Origin: CAYLPJ01 sp964385465
GTDB taxonomy: Bacteria > Planctomycetota > Phycisphaerae > SM23-33
Length of the DNA stretch: 64,000 nucleotides
Reading direction: 5' to 3'
Assembly: GCA_964385465.1 (NCBI GenBank)
Contig: CAYLPJ010000019.1
Coordinates: 31,211 to 95,210 of the forward strand
In this document: positions 17,660 through 25,657 of the stretch, piece after piece
How positions within the stretch are numbered: the stretch's first letter is position 1
Layout: every line of letters begins with the position of its first letter
Notes under the pieces: model-generated
What the model was told of the DNA's origin: nothing
Seen by the model: only the letters and a program-made list of their open reading frames with translations
Database searches by the model: none
Position numbers and translations under genes: made by a program

Positions 17660-18694
17660 TTAGACCGCCCGGCCGACGAGCCCGGGCTGGGCGCGGATGA
17701 CGTCCATCATGGCGGCGAGGTTTTCCGGCGGGACGTCGGCGGGGACGCTGTGGGAGGGGCTGAAGATGTACCCCCCGTCGGCGCCGGCGGCCAGGAGGGC
17801 GGCGGTCGCGTCGCGGACATCCCGCTCGGTGCCGAACGGCAGCGTCTTCTGCACGCTCATCCCGCCGTGGAACGCGAGCCGCCCGTGGTAGGCCCGCCTG
17901 ATCGCGAAGACGTCCATCACCTCCGGCTGGAACGGGTTGAAGCAGTTCAGGCCGATCTCGACGAGATCGTCGAACAGTGAATCCACGCGTCCGCATGAAT
18001 GCATAAACACTTTCTTGCCGGCCTCGCGGACCGGCGCGAACATCCGCGCAAGGCGCGGCTTGAAGAAGTGCCTCCAGTGCTCGGCGCCCATGATCAGCCC
18101 GGTCTGCATGCCGTAGTCGTCGCCGAAGTACACCGCGTCCACCCCGAGCCCGAGCCCCCGGCGGACCTGCACGAGGTTGTGCTCGACGATCTCGTCCAGC
18201 AGGCGCTCGACGAACTCGGGACGCTCGACCATGTCCATTAGCAGCGCGTCCATGCCCCGCATCGTCCACGCCCGCTCGTAGAGCGAGAAGCCGACCTGGT
18301 AGACGCTGAACCGGTCGGCGCCGGCGGCGAGGCGCTCGGCCAGGCCGGCGTACCAGGCGTCGTCGTCGGCGTCCGGCCAGGTGTAGGCGTCCAGGTCCTC
18401 CGGGCGGCGGATGGGCCACGACACCGGCGTGCCGATGTCCTTGTCCACGCTGCGGTCCCAGACCACGCCGTAGACGTCCCGCACGCGGTCGGGGCCCGCC
18501 GGCGTGAACCGCCCGATGGCCGAGCCGAGGCTCAACAGGTGCGGCCGGAGGAAGTCGTCCAGGTCGTCGGCGGCGAGGTGCTCGCGGAGGCGCGCGGCGC
18601 ATTGCTGCGTGGGGCTCCAGGACCAGGGCACGTACGGCGGGGGGCGGAACTCCAGGGCCTCGACCACCACGTCGCGGCGGGTCGGTTGGGGCAT
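17660..18694 (-). CDS. Uroporphyrinogen decarboxylase family protein (methyltransferase-like)
   Basis: 344 residues with the URO-D/MtaA TIM-barrel pattern: RRDVVVEALEFRPPPYVPW at the N-terminus, VDAVYFGDDYGMQTGLIM in mid-protein, VFMHSCGRVDSLFDDLVEIG, then FHGGMSVQKTLPFGT and GGYIFSPSHSVPADVP. HSCG supplies the His and Cys that bind zinc in corrinoid:coenzyme M methyltransferases of this superfamily. GDDYG and FHGGMSVQ mark the group seen beside carbohydrate genes in Planctomycetes. It lacks true HemE arginine motifs, so haem synthesis is unlikely and methyl-group transfer or demethylation is the better guess. It lies between the GH130 and FAD oxidoreductase genes on one strand. Confidence 0.82.
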   Translation of the reverse strand: MPQPTRRDVVVEALEFRPPPYVPWSWSPTQQCAARLREHLAADDLDDFLRPHLLSLGSAIGRFTPAGPDRVRDVYGVVWDRSVDKDIGTPVSWPIRRPEDLDAYTWPDADDDAWYAGLAERLAAGADRFSVYQVGFSLYERAWTMRGMDALLMDMVERPEFVERLLDEIVEHNLVQVRRGLGLGVDAVYFGDDYGMQTGLIMGAEHWRHFFKPRLARMFAPVREAGKKVFMHSCGRVDSLFDDLVEIGLNCFNPFQPEVMDVFAIRRAYHGRLAFHGGMSVQKTLPFGTERDVRDATAALLAAGADGGYIFSPSHSVPADVPPENLAAMMDVIRAQPGLVGRAV

Positions 18695-18786
18695 CGGTCA
18701 CTCCCTCGGCCGGGGCCAGGCCCCGGCGGACTTCGGTCGCCGCCACGAGGCTGGCGGGCACGCCCGCCGGCCACGAGCCCGCAGCG

Positions 18787-19830
18787 TCAGGCGTTCTTCG
18801 CCGCGGCGATCATCTCCTCGACGGTCGTGACGGCCGCGGCGCAGATGCTGTCGGCGGCGCCGTAGTAGACGGTCAGCCGGCCGTCATCCTCGGCGATCAG
18901 CCCGTTGGAGAACACGCAGTTCCCGTAGACGCCGTCGATCTCGTAGTCCGCCTCGGGCTCGAAGACGCACGCCTTGCCGCGGGTGAGAATCCGCTCGGGG
19001 TGCTCGGGGTCGCTGAGCATGGCCCCGAGGTGGTAGCGCCCGGCGGCGTCGGCGGCGTGGTAGATGTCCAGCCAGCCCTCGTCGGTGCGGATCGGCGGGG
19101 CGCCCGCGCCGACGCGCTCGCCCTCCCACGTATCCGGCGTGGGCGCCAGGGTCATCTCGTGGCGGCCCCAACTGAGCAGGTCCGGCGAGTAGGCCGTCCA
19201 GATGCACGCGGGATTGAACTCGCTCTTGTACGGGCGGTGCCGGCAGACGTACAGGTCCCGCACCTTCTCGGGGAACAGACAGACGTCCTTCTGGTACGGC
19301 GGGAACACGATGCCCATTCGCTCGAACCGCCGGAAGTCCTCCGTGACCGCCATCGCGACCGTCACGCCGCGCTGCGACACGGCCGTGTAGGTGACGTAGT
19401 ACCGCCCGTCGATGAACGTGACGCGCGGGTCCTCGCATCCGTAGGCCTCGTAGGGCGTGGTGGGGTAGAGGGCCGGGGCGTCGTCGAAGGTGAAGTTCAC
19501 GCCGTCGGAGCTGCGGGCGATGCGGATGTGGGACATGCTCGACAGCAGCATCCGCCCGCGGAGGAAGTAGCCCCGCCCGTCGGTGACCTCCAGGTCCGGG
19601 TGGTCGGTGCGGATGCCGTCCACGAACGTCTCGCCCGTCTCGGCGTCGTAGTAGACGTAGCGGACGAAGCCCTCCTCCTCCGGCGCCCGCTCGCCGACGC
19701 GGACCAGCAGCAGCGTCTCGCCCTGGTAGCGGACGGCGCCGGGGTTGAGCGTGCAGTAGATCTCAAGGTCCGCCCGCGTGGGCTTCAGGTCCGCGGGAGT
19801 CAGCAGCGGGTTGGCGTCGAGTCGTTTCAT
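18787..19830 (-). CDS. Glycoside hydrolase family 130 enzyme
   Basis: 347 residues with the five-bladed propeller pattern of GH130: NPLLTPADLKP and LNPGAVRYQGETLLLVRVG at the N-terminus, GCEDPRVTFIDGRYYVTYTA (catalytic Asp region), VCLFPEKV, RVGAGAPPIRTDEGWLDIYHAAD, and VVFSNG-like VFSNGLIAEDDGRLTVYYGAAD at the C-terminus. Family members are beta-mannoside phosphorylases or hydrolases acting on mannooligosaccharides and mannosyl-GlcNAc. The phosphorolytic residues cannot be decided by eye, so either activity is possible. There is no signal peptide, so it is cytoplasmic. It begins the minus-strand run GH130, URO-D-like, FAD oxidoreductase and membrane protein. Confidence 0.9.
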   Translation of the reverse strand: MKRLDANPLLTPADLKPTRADLEIYCTLNPGAVRYQGETLLLVRVGERAPEEEGFVRYVYYDAETGETFVDGIRTDHPDLEVTDGRGYFLRGRMLLSSMSHIRIARSSDGVNFTFDDAPALYPTTPYEAYGCEDPRVTFIDGRYYVTYTAVSQRGVTVAMAVTEDFRRFERMGIVFPPYQKDVCLFPEKVRDLYVCRHRPYKSEFNPACIWTAYSPDLLSWGRHEMTLAPTPDTWEGERVGAGAPPIRTDEGWLDIYHAADAAGRYHLGAMLSDPEHPERILTRGKACVFEPEADYEIDGVYGNCVFSNGLIAEDDGRLTVYYGAADSICAAAVTTVEEMIAAAKNA

Positions 19831-19900
19831 GGGGTGAATTATAGCGGCGACCGGCCGGGTCCGGTAGGGCAGGCTCCTGCATGGACGCCACGGTTGGCGC

Positions 19901-19928
19901 TTGATGAATCCCCGGATCGTGGTAGGAT
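19901..19928 (+). promoter_or_regulatory. Possible promoter of the LamG PEP-CTERM gene
   Basis: TTGATG at 19901-19906 and TAGGAT at 19923-19928, spaced 16 nt, in the 227-bp gap before the gene. An overlapping TATACT at 19928-19933 matches the -10 seen before the large PEP-CTERM gene near 59.4 kb. Sequence match only. Confidence 0.35.
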
Positions 19929-20057
19929 ATACTCCGTGCCCGCGGGGGGGCGTCGGGCGACCGGGACTGTAGTGGGCGGCCCGGGCGCCGAAGCGAGGCC
20001 CTTCCGTTCCGCGGGCGTTTCCGAGGAGCCATCGGCCGTCTGCAAGGAGGACATCCC

Positions 20058-22124
20058 ATGTCTCGTTCGATCGGCGGAATGACCGTGTGCGCGGTGGTCT
20101 GCGCGCTGGCGGCGGCGGTGCCGGCTCGTGCGGCGGAGACCGTCGAGGGCGACTGGCGGTTCGGCGAGAACGGCGGGCAGGTGCTGTTCGACGCCACGGC
20201 GAACGACAACGACCTGATTCGCGGCTCGACGGCGGCCGGCGACGTCCACGATCCGGGCTGGTCGTCGGACACGCCCCAGCCGGCGGGGGGCAACTACTCG
20301 CTGAGCCTGGACGGCACGAACGACTTCGCGCACCTGCCCTCGCTGCCGGCCTCGCTGAAGCCGACCGACGAATTCACCCTGGCTTCGTGGGTCAAGCTGC
20401 ACTCGCTGGACCTCGGGGACCAGGACGTGGTGATCGCGTCGATCGAGGGCTGGGGAGAAAGCGGCGGCTACCAGCTTCTTTTCGGCGGGGGGGACACGCC
20501 CGGCGCGGTCATGTTCTACCGCGACGCGTCCTTCACGGACCGCGCCATCTCCGTGCCGCTCTCGCAGGTCGGCTGGGAGGCAGACACCTGGTACCACTTG
20601 GCCGGCACGTACGCCGACGCCGGCTCCGACGCGGACTTGGAGTTGTACGTGGACGGCAGGCTGGTTCAGAGCGGGCGGCGGACGGGGAACATCAGCTACG
20701 GCAATACCGACAGCTTCCACGTGGGCACCAACTACGACGGCGCCGGCGGGATCAACATCCTCGACCGGGAGTTGAACGGCAAGCTGGACGCCACGCAGGT
20801 CTGGGACGGCCGGCTCGAGCCCGGCGAGGTCCGCGACCTGGCGCAGATCACGCAGTCGTGGACGTCGGGCGTCAGCGGCGTCCTGACTGACAAGGCGCGG
20901 TGGCAGATCGCCAAGGTCCCGGCCTACGCGTCCAACCTCCGTCTGCCGGCCCACGGGGCCGACTACACCGTCGCAGTGACCCAGCCCTGCGAGGTGTACA
21001 GCCTGACGGTGCAGAACCGCGCGACGGCAAGGCTCGATGGGAATGGACTGAGCGTGGGCAAGGACACGGATATCCAGCCCGGCGGGACGCTGCACGTCGA
21101 CGGGGCCACGTACGCCCAGGCGGCCGGGACCGTCCTCGACGTCGGTGGCACGTTGCGACTGACCGGCGGAGAGGTCGATGCCAACGTGACCGTCCAGCCC
21201 GGGGGGATGGTGGTCGGCAGCGGGTCGGTGACCAACAGTCACACCACCGGGCGGACCGAGAACCACGGGCAGCTCGTTGCCGAGGGCGGCGGCTTGACCG
21301 TCTACGGCACGACGGTCAATCACGGGCGAATCGGAACGGACGGCAACGGGATTGCGTTCTCCACGCTGGACAACCGCGCCGACGGGCTGGTGGAGGCGCG
21401 CGGCGGGCTCGCGGCCGGGTCGATCGTCAACGAGGGCACGGTGAACGTGCGGGACGACGGGGTCCGCAGTCGGCTGACGCTCAAGGGCAGCATGTCCGGC
21501 GGGGGGCGGTTTGGCCTGGAGGGCGTCTCGGCCGCCATCTCCGGGGATCTGGCCCTGACCGAGACGGGGTGCCTGGACGACTACGGCACGGAAGGGCAGA
21601 TCACCGTCCGGGGGCACGTGCAGAAGCTCGCCGGCGCGGCGGATGCCTTCGATGCCGATCAGATCGCCCTGACGGTGTGCGACTCGCTGATGGTCAAGCT
21701 GCCCGGCCCGCACCAGTTCGACTGGCGGGCGGAGGACCGCGGCGCGGTCGAGGAAGGGATGCCCGACAACCTCGCCCTGGGTGAGTTGATCTTCGGCGAG
21801 GGGAAGGGCCCCATCAAGAAGGGCCTGGAGCCACTCGAGGCCCCGGCGGGCCCGACGAAGGACGAGTACAACTACAAGCTGACGCCCGAGACGATCGTCT
21901 ACACCTACGGGCTGGTGATATCGAGCGACGCGGCGGTCGATCTCGGCGGGGCGACCATCTACTACGTCGAGGACGGCTTCGAGATCAACGGCATCCCGGG
22001 CACGGGGTTCTATGACTCGGGCACCTGGGCCAACGGCCGGATCCTCCCCATCCCCGAGCCGGCGACGCTGGCGCTGCTGGCCTTCTGGTCGGCCGCGTGC
22101 CTGGCGGGACGCCGGCGCCGGTAA
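20058..22124 (+). CDS. PEP-CTERM protein with LamG domain
   Basis: 688 residues from an ATG with an AAGGAGG site. A signal peptide (MTVCAVVCALAAAVPARAAE) is followed by a LamG/concanavalin-like domain at about 25-235 (YSLSLDGTNDFAHLPSLPA, FTLASWVKLHSLD, WYHLAGTYADAGSDADLELYVDG, AGGINILDRELNGKLDATQVW). Next comes a Gly/Val-rich region of short beta-helix-like repeats (LDVGGTLRLTGGEVDANVTV, VVNHG/VNEG phrases) and a charged segment. The C-terminus is a sorting signal: IPEPATLALLAFWSAACLAGRRRR. Such tails are recognised by exosortase and lead to surface retention or release. No exosortase gene lies in this window. A carbohydrate-binding surface role is inferred from LamG. Confidence 0.88.
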   Translation: MSRSIGGMTVCAVVCALAAAVPARAAETVEGDWRFGENGGQVLFDATANDNDLIRGSTAAGDVHDPGWSSDTPQPAGGNYSLSLDGTNDFAHLPSLPASLKPTDEFTLASWVKLHSLDLGDQDVVIASIEGWGESGGYQLLFGGGDTPGAVMFYRDASFTDRAISVPLSQVGWEADTWYHLAGTYADAGSDADLELYVDGRLVQSGRRTGNISYGNTDSFHVGTNYDGAGGINILDRELNGKLDATQVWDGRLEPGEVRDLAQITQSWTSGVSGVLTDKARWQIAKVPAYASNLRLPAHGADYTVAVTQPCEVYSLTVQNRATARLDGNGLSVGKDTDIQPGGTLHVDGATYAQAAGTVLDVGGTLRLTGGEVDANVTVQPGGMVVGSGSVTNSHTTGRTENHGQLVAEGGGLTVYGTTVNHGRIGTDGNGIAFSTLDNRADGLVEARGGLAAGSIVNEGTVNVRDDGVRSRLTLKGSMSGGGRFGLEGVSAAISGDLALTETGCLDDYGTEGQITVRGHVQKLAGAADAFDADQIALTVCDSLMVKLPGPHQFDWRAEDRGAVEEGMPDNLALGELIFGEGKGPIKKGLEPLEAPAGPTKDEYNYKLTPETIVYTYGLVISSDAAVDLGGATIYYVEDGFEINGIPGTGFYDSGTWANGRILPIPEPATLALLAFWSAACLAGRRRR

Positions 22125-22535
22125 GCGCGCCAACGGTCTCCGGCGCCGCGACGATCCGCCCTTCGAACGCGGCCTCGGGCTTCTGCGAGCGGCGCGCGGG
22201 CGACTTCCTCTCCACGCCCGTCCTCGGGGCTCCCGTCCGGGCAGGCCCGATCCCCCCGGCTCCGTTCCGCACGATTCGCGAATCCCCCTCAAGGGTTTCC
22301 CCTCGCCCGGACGATAGGGAAGGATACGTGCCGTTGTACGCGGCCGGGCGCGACCGCGCGCCGATTGACAGACATGACGAGCAGGGACGGCGCAAAAAAG
22401 TCTCTTCGGCCGGTTCGGCGGTCACGGACGCAAGCGATAGCCCCCCGAAGGCCGGTCGGCCCCAAGGACTTGGGGCGTCTGGTGGCAGGATGCACGCGTC
22501 TCCAGGAGAAATCGGGATTTGGTCGTGTTTTTTTC
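22125..22535. other. Intergenic stretch upstream of the division cluster
   Basis: About 480 bp separates the LamG gene from mraZ. I see no convincing coding frame. It holds a compact inverted repeat at 22460-22475 (ccccaa, 4-nt loop, ttgggg), an A-run around 22394-22399, and the promoter-like pair listed next. The length suggests a regulated leader or an upstream terminator plus the mraZ promoter. No known riboswitch consensus is satisfied. Confidence 0.4.
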
Positions 22536-22564
22536 TTGCCGCTTTCCCTGTTTGTGGCTAAATT
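22536..22564 (+). promoter_or_regulatory. Possible dcw cluster promoter
   Basis: TTGCCG at 22536-22541 and TAAATT at 22559-22564 with a 17-nt spacer, about 40 nt before the mraZ start. The same TTGCCG-17-nt plan occurs upstream of the 54-56 kb hypothetical gene (TATGAT there). MraZ normally represses its own promoter through short direct repeats, but I could not pick out clear repeats here. Confidence 0.45.
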
Positions 22565-22603
22565 TCCCTACAGCTCCCTAGTGATGGCGAAAGGGACCAA
22601 GGA

Positions 22604-23083
22604 ATGGCGTTGTTCGTCGGGGAATTCGAGCAGACCATCGATGCCAAGCATCGGATGGCGATCCCGGCGGCGCTGCGAGACCAGCTCGACCCTGAGGAAG
22701 ATGGGGAGCAGTTCATCCTGGTTCTCGGCCCGGACCGCCATCTCTGGTTGTACCCGGACCTTGCGTATCGGCAGTTGCTGGCGAAGCTTCGTCGTTCGCC
22801 GCTGCCGGACCGCAAGAGCCGCCAGATCAGCCTGCTGTTCGCGATGGCAAGGATCGTCAAGCCGGACAAGCAGGGGCGTGTGGTGCTGCCCGAGAAGTCG
22901 ATGAAGCGGGCCTCGCTGGCCGAGGATGTCACCCTCGTCGGCGGGTACGACCACATCGAGATCTGGCCCACGGACGAATGGGAGCGTCACGTGGAAGAGG
23001 GCCTGCCGAACTACGGCGAGGTCCTGTTCGAGGCCGCGGACCGTCTGGAAGCCGACACGGCCGCCCGGGAGGCAACGGACTGA
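22604..23083 (+). CDS. mraZ: MraZ, transcriptional regulator of the dcw cluster
   Basis: 159 residues, close to the family length. It contains the two SpoVT-AbrB-like half-domains of MraZ: FVGEFEQTIDAKHRMAIPAA at the start and ARIVKPDKQGRVVLPEKSMK in the second half, each with the conserved D-x-K-x-R/G-R core, plus VTLVGGYDHIEIWPTDEWE. MraZ forms a ring and binds DNA upstream of its own operon, repressing division and wall genes. It is the first gene of the cluster, as in most bacteria. The next frame begins 75 bp downstream. Confidence 0.95.
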   Translation: MALFVGEFEQTIDAKHRMAIPAALRDQLDPEEDGEQFILVLGPDRHLWLYPDLAYRQLLAKLRRSPLPDRKSRQISLLFAMARIVKPDKQGRVVLPEKSMKRASLAEDVTLVGGYDHIEIWPTDEWERHVEEGLPNYGEVLFEAADRLEADTAAREATD

Positions 23084-23158
23084 CTTCCGGGCGGCATCGT
23101 CGTTTCCGCGACGGTTCGCACAGGAGACAACGACCCGATGAGAAAGGAGTCTCCCGAC

Positions 23159-23401
23159 ATGCTCACCACCCACGATGCCCAAGCCGGGACGGCGCCGTCG
23201 CAAGGACGCGACGGCGGCGGCCTGGCGGAGCTGCGCCGCGAGCTGGCCGACCCGGCGGGACTGACCCACGGAAACCGGCAGCGCCTGCTGGAGCTGACAC
23301 GCCGGCTGGCGCGAGTTCAGGCATGTGGAGGTGAGTATGTCAGGGTCGCCCTGTCCGAGCACGCCGCGACGGCGCTGGCGCAGTCGCCGGCGATGGCCTG
23401 A
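23159..23401 (+). CDS. Small hypothetical protein between mraZ and rsmH
   Basis: 80 residues from the ATG at 23159, which has an AAAGGAG site 9 nt ahead; an ATG at 23138 gives a seven-residue longer form without a good site. The middle is Leu/Arg-rich and probably helical (LAELRRELADPAGLTHGNRQ, RLLELTRRLARVQ). There is no Cys pair, signal peptide or known motif. It sits inside the division cluster in the same orientation, ending 15 bp before rsmH, which supports a real gene. Function unknown. Confidence 0.55.
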   Translation: MLTTHDAQAGTAPSQGRDGGGLAELRRELADPAGLTHGNRQRLLELTRRLARVQACGGEYVRVALSEHAATALAQSPAMA

Positions 23402-23416
23402 GGCGGGGCCGCGCCG

Positions 23417-24346
23417 GTGGGCGACCGACGCGGCGAGCCCCCCGGGCACGTGCCCGTGCTCGTCGAGGAGGTCGTCGCCCTGCTCGACCCGCCAGGGCGG
23501 CGGGTGCTCGTCGACTGCACCGTCGGGCTCGGCGGACACGCCGAGGCCCTGCTGGACGCCGCCGGCGAGCGGGCCGTGCTGCTCGGGATCGACCTCGACG
23601 CCGAAAATCTTCGCCGCGCACGCCGCCGCCTGGAGCGTTTCGGCCGGCGGGTGCGGCTGTTCGAGGCCAACTTCGCCGACGTCCGCGAGGTGCTCGCCGA
23701 GGCCGGCGAGCCGGCGGCGGACCTGCTGCTGGCGGACCTCGGCGTGGCCTCCAGCCAGCTCGACGACGCAGCCCGCGGCCTGAGCTTCCAGGCTGACGGG
23801 CCGCTGGACATGCGGCTGGGCGGGCCCGGCGGAGAAGGGCCCACCGCCGCCGAGCTGGTCAACCGCCTCGATGAGGCGGAGCTGGCCGAGATGATCTATC
23901 GCTTCGGCGAGGAACGGTACAGCCGGCGGATCGCGCGGGCGATCGCCGAGGCGCGACGTGACAACCGGATCGAGCGCACGCGGCAGTTGGCGGAGATCGT
24001 CGCGCGGGCCCTGCCCCCCCAGGCCAGGAAGGCCCGGCGGGGCGTCCACCCGGCCACGCGGACCTTCCAGGCCCTGCGCCTGGCCGTCAACGACGAGCTC
24101 GGCAGCCTCGCCAGGCTGCTGGAGGCGCTGCCTGACTGCCTCGCCGACGGCGGGCGGGCCGGCGTGATCAGCTTCCACTCGCTCGAAGATCGCCCCGTCA
24201 AGCGGCGGTTTGCCGAGCTCGCCGAGGCCGGACGCGCCACGAGCCTGACGCGCAAGCCCGTCACGCCCGGGCGCGCCGAGCAGGCCGCCAACCCGCGGAG
24301 CCGGTCGGCCAAGCTTCGCGCCATCGAGAACACCCCGACGCCCTGA
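23417..24346 (+). CDS. rsmH: 16S rRNA (cytosine1402-N4)-methyltransferase
   Basis: 309 residues from a GTG start. It methylates N4 of C1402 in the ribosomal decoding centre using S-adenosylmethionine. The N-terminal HVPVLVEEVVALL, the SAM site VDCTVGLGGHAEALL, GIDLDAENL, LLADLGVASSQLDDAARGLSF, DGPLDMRLG and the late motifs ATRTFQALRLAVNDEL and GVISFHSLEDRPVKRRF are all diagnostic. A C-terminal NPRSRSAKLRAIE is also standard. It occupies its usual place after mraZ, here separated by one small ORF. The ATG of the next gene is 16 bp after its stop. Confidence 0.96.
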   Translation: MGDRRGEPPGHVPVLVEEVVALLDPPGRRVLVDCTVGLGGHAEALLDAAGERAVLLGIDLDAENLRRARRRLERFGRRVRLFEANFADVREVLAEAGEPAADLLLADLGVASSQLDDAARGLSFQADGPLDMRLGGPGGEGPTAAELVNRLDEAELAEMIYRFGEERYSRRIARAIAEARRDNRIERTRQLAEIVARALPPQARKARRGVHPATRTFQALRLAVNDELGSLARLLEALPDCLADGGRAGVISFHSLEDRPVKRRFAELAEAGRATSLTRKPVTPGRAEQAANPRSRSAKLRAIENTPTP

Positions 24347-24362
24347 CACGGAAGGCAGGCAG

Positions 24363-25340
24363 ATGAGCAAGGAAACGCGAATCGGGCTGTTGGTAGGGTT
24401 GCTGTTCATCATCATGTTCGGGCTGGTCCTCAGCGAGCTGACGGGCACCAGCCAGCTCCCGCCGGTCCCGGCCGCCGCCGAGGAGCACGTCGGCGCCTAC
24501 GCCCACACGCCGGTGATCGACGACTACGGCGTCCCGCCGGTGCCGCCTCGGCCGACCGCGCCGCCGTCGCCCGAGGTCTCGCGATCTCATCGCGCCGTCG
24601 CCTCGGCCGGAGGAACCGGGACCGTCGAGTCGGTCCTCAGCGGCCCTGCCGTCCGAGTGCCGCGCGGCGGGGTGATCGAGTCGGAGGTGCGTTCCGGCGC
24701 GCATGTGCTGGCCGCCCACGAGGCGGGGCGTGGCGAGCGGTCCGAGCCGGCCGTCACGCCCGTGCCCGCGGCGCCGCCTGCGCCTGCGGCGGCCCCGACC
24801 CGCCGTGCCGACCCGCCGGCGCCGCGCCGCCGCGTCTACACCGTCCAGCCGAACGACTCGCTCATCCGCATCGCGCGGAAGGTCTACGGGGCCGACAAGG
24901 CCATGGAGTACAAGCGGATCTACCGCGCCAACCGCGGCGAGCTGCAGGATGAGGGCACGGTCCGTATCGGGCAGGAGCTCGTGATCCCTCCGCTGCCCGG
25001 CGCGACCCCTGAGCCCGCGCCGGCGCGGGCGGGCGGCACGGAACGCCGTCGGGCCCGGACGCCGACGCCGCCGACCGGCGCGCCCAGCCACGCGGTCATG
25101 ACGGCCGAGCAGCTCCAGCGCGACGTCGAGGCCCGCAGCGGCGAGGCCGAGCGCCGCACGCGTCGCCGCTGGAAGGTCTACACCGTACGCCGGGGCGACA
25201 GCCTCTCGAGCATCGCCCGCAGGATGATGGGCAACGACCGCCCGGGGACGGTGCAGAAGCTCTTCCACGCCAACCGCGACCGGCTCGACAGCCCGCACCT
25301 GGTCCCCGTCGGCGTGGAGCTGAGCATCCCCAACGGCTAA
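24363..25340 (+). CDS. LysM-domain membrane protein within the dcw cluster
   Basis: 325 residues. An N-terminal transmembrane helix (RIGLLVGLLFIIMFGLVL) is followed by a long Pro/Ala-rich linker and two LysM domains. The first, about 158-210, reads YTVQPNDSLIRIARKVYG ... GQELVIPP. The second, about 272-324, reads YTVRRGDSLSSIARRMMG ... GVELSIPNG. LysM domains bind N-acetylglucosamine chains such as peptidoglycan. The topology is a membrane anchor with wall-binding domains reaching the periplasm, fitting a role in tethering the septal machinery to the wall. That role is inferred from location. The usual occupant of this slot, directly after rsmH, is ftsL; here that candidate comes next. Confidence 0.85.
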   Translation: MSKETRIGLLVGLLFIIMFGLVLSELTGTSQLPPVPAAAEEHVGAYAHTPVIDDYGVPPVPPRPTAPPSPEVSRSHRAVASAGGTGTVESVLSGPAVRVPRGGVIESEVRSGAHVLAAHEAGRGERSEPAVTPVPAAPPAPAAAPTRRADPPAPRRRVYTVQPNDSLIRIARKVYGADKAMEYKRIYRANRGELQDEGTVRIGQELVIPPLPGATPEPAPARAGGTERRRARTPTPPTGAPSHAVMTAEQLQRDVEARSGEAERRTRRRWKVYTVRRGDSLSSIARRMMGNDRPGTVQKLFHANRDRLDSPHLVPVGVELSIPNG

Positions 25341-25373
25341 CCGCAGACCCGCCCCCGGCGGGAAGGACGCCCC

Positions 25374-25634
25374 GTGAGAATCAGCCTGGTCATCGTGATG
25401 CTGGCCTCCGTCGCCGCGGGGGTGGTGCACCTCCGCCGCGCCCAGACGCGGGCCCACCACCGCGTCCACGAGCTCCAGGTCCGCCAGATCCTCCTCCGCC
25501 GCCGGCTGTACGACCAGCAGGTCACTCTTGGGCGCCTGACGGCCCCCGAGGCCGTCCGCAAGCGGGCCGAATTGCTGAACGTCACCCTGACCGACTGCCT
25601 CATCCGCCGGGCCGAAATCGCCCGCCGCCGCTGA
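25374..25634 (+). CDS. FtsL-like small division protein (candidate)
   Basis: 86 residues from a GTG at 25374 with a GGAAGGACG site. It has one N-terminal hydrophobic helix (RISLVIVMLASVAAGVVHL) followed by a helical, heptad-like tail rich in Arg, Leu and Gln (HRVHELQVRQILLRRRLYDQ). This architecture and the place just before ftsI are the hallmarks of FtsL, which evolves fast and is rarely found by sequence similarity. FtsL bridges the division complex with FtsB and FtsQ and activates FtsW-FtsI. I infer the identity from topology and synteny, not from conserved residues. Confidence 0.65.
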   Translation: MRISLVIVMLASVAAGVVHLRRAQTRAHHRVHELQVRQILLRRRLYDQQVTLGRLTAPEAVRKRAELLNVTLTDCLIRRAEIARRR

Positions 25635-25657
25635 CCGCACGCAAAGGACGCCGCACG

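Noticed and set aside
20058..22124. Secreted glycoside hydrolase
   Set aside because: The LamG region suggested carbohydrate binding, but no catalytic domain is visible, so it is listed only as a surface protein.
22370..22450. Possible cyclic-di-GMP (GEMM) riboswitch ahead of mraZ, from the phrases gcgcaaa and ggacgcaagc
   Set aside because: The spacing and the tetraloop/receptor stems of the consensus are missing, and I could not fold the expected pair of helices.
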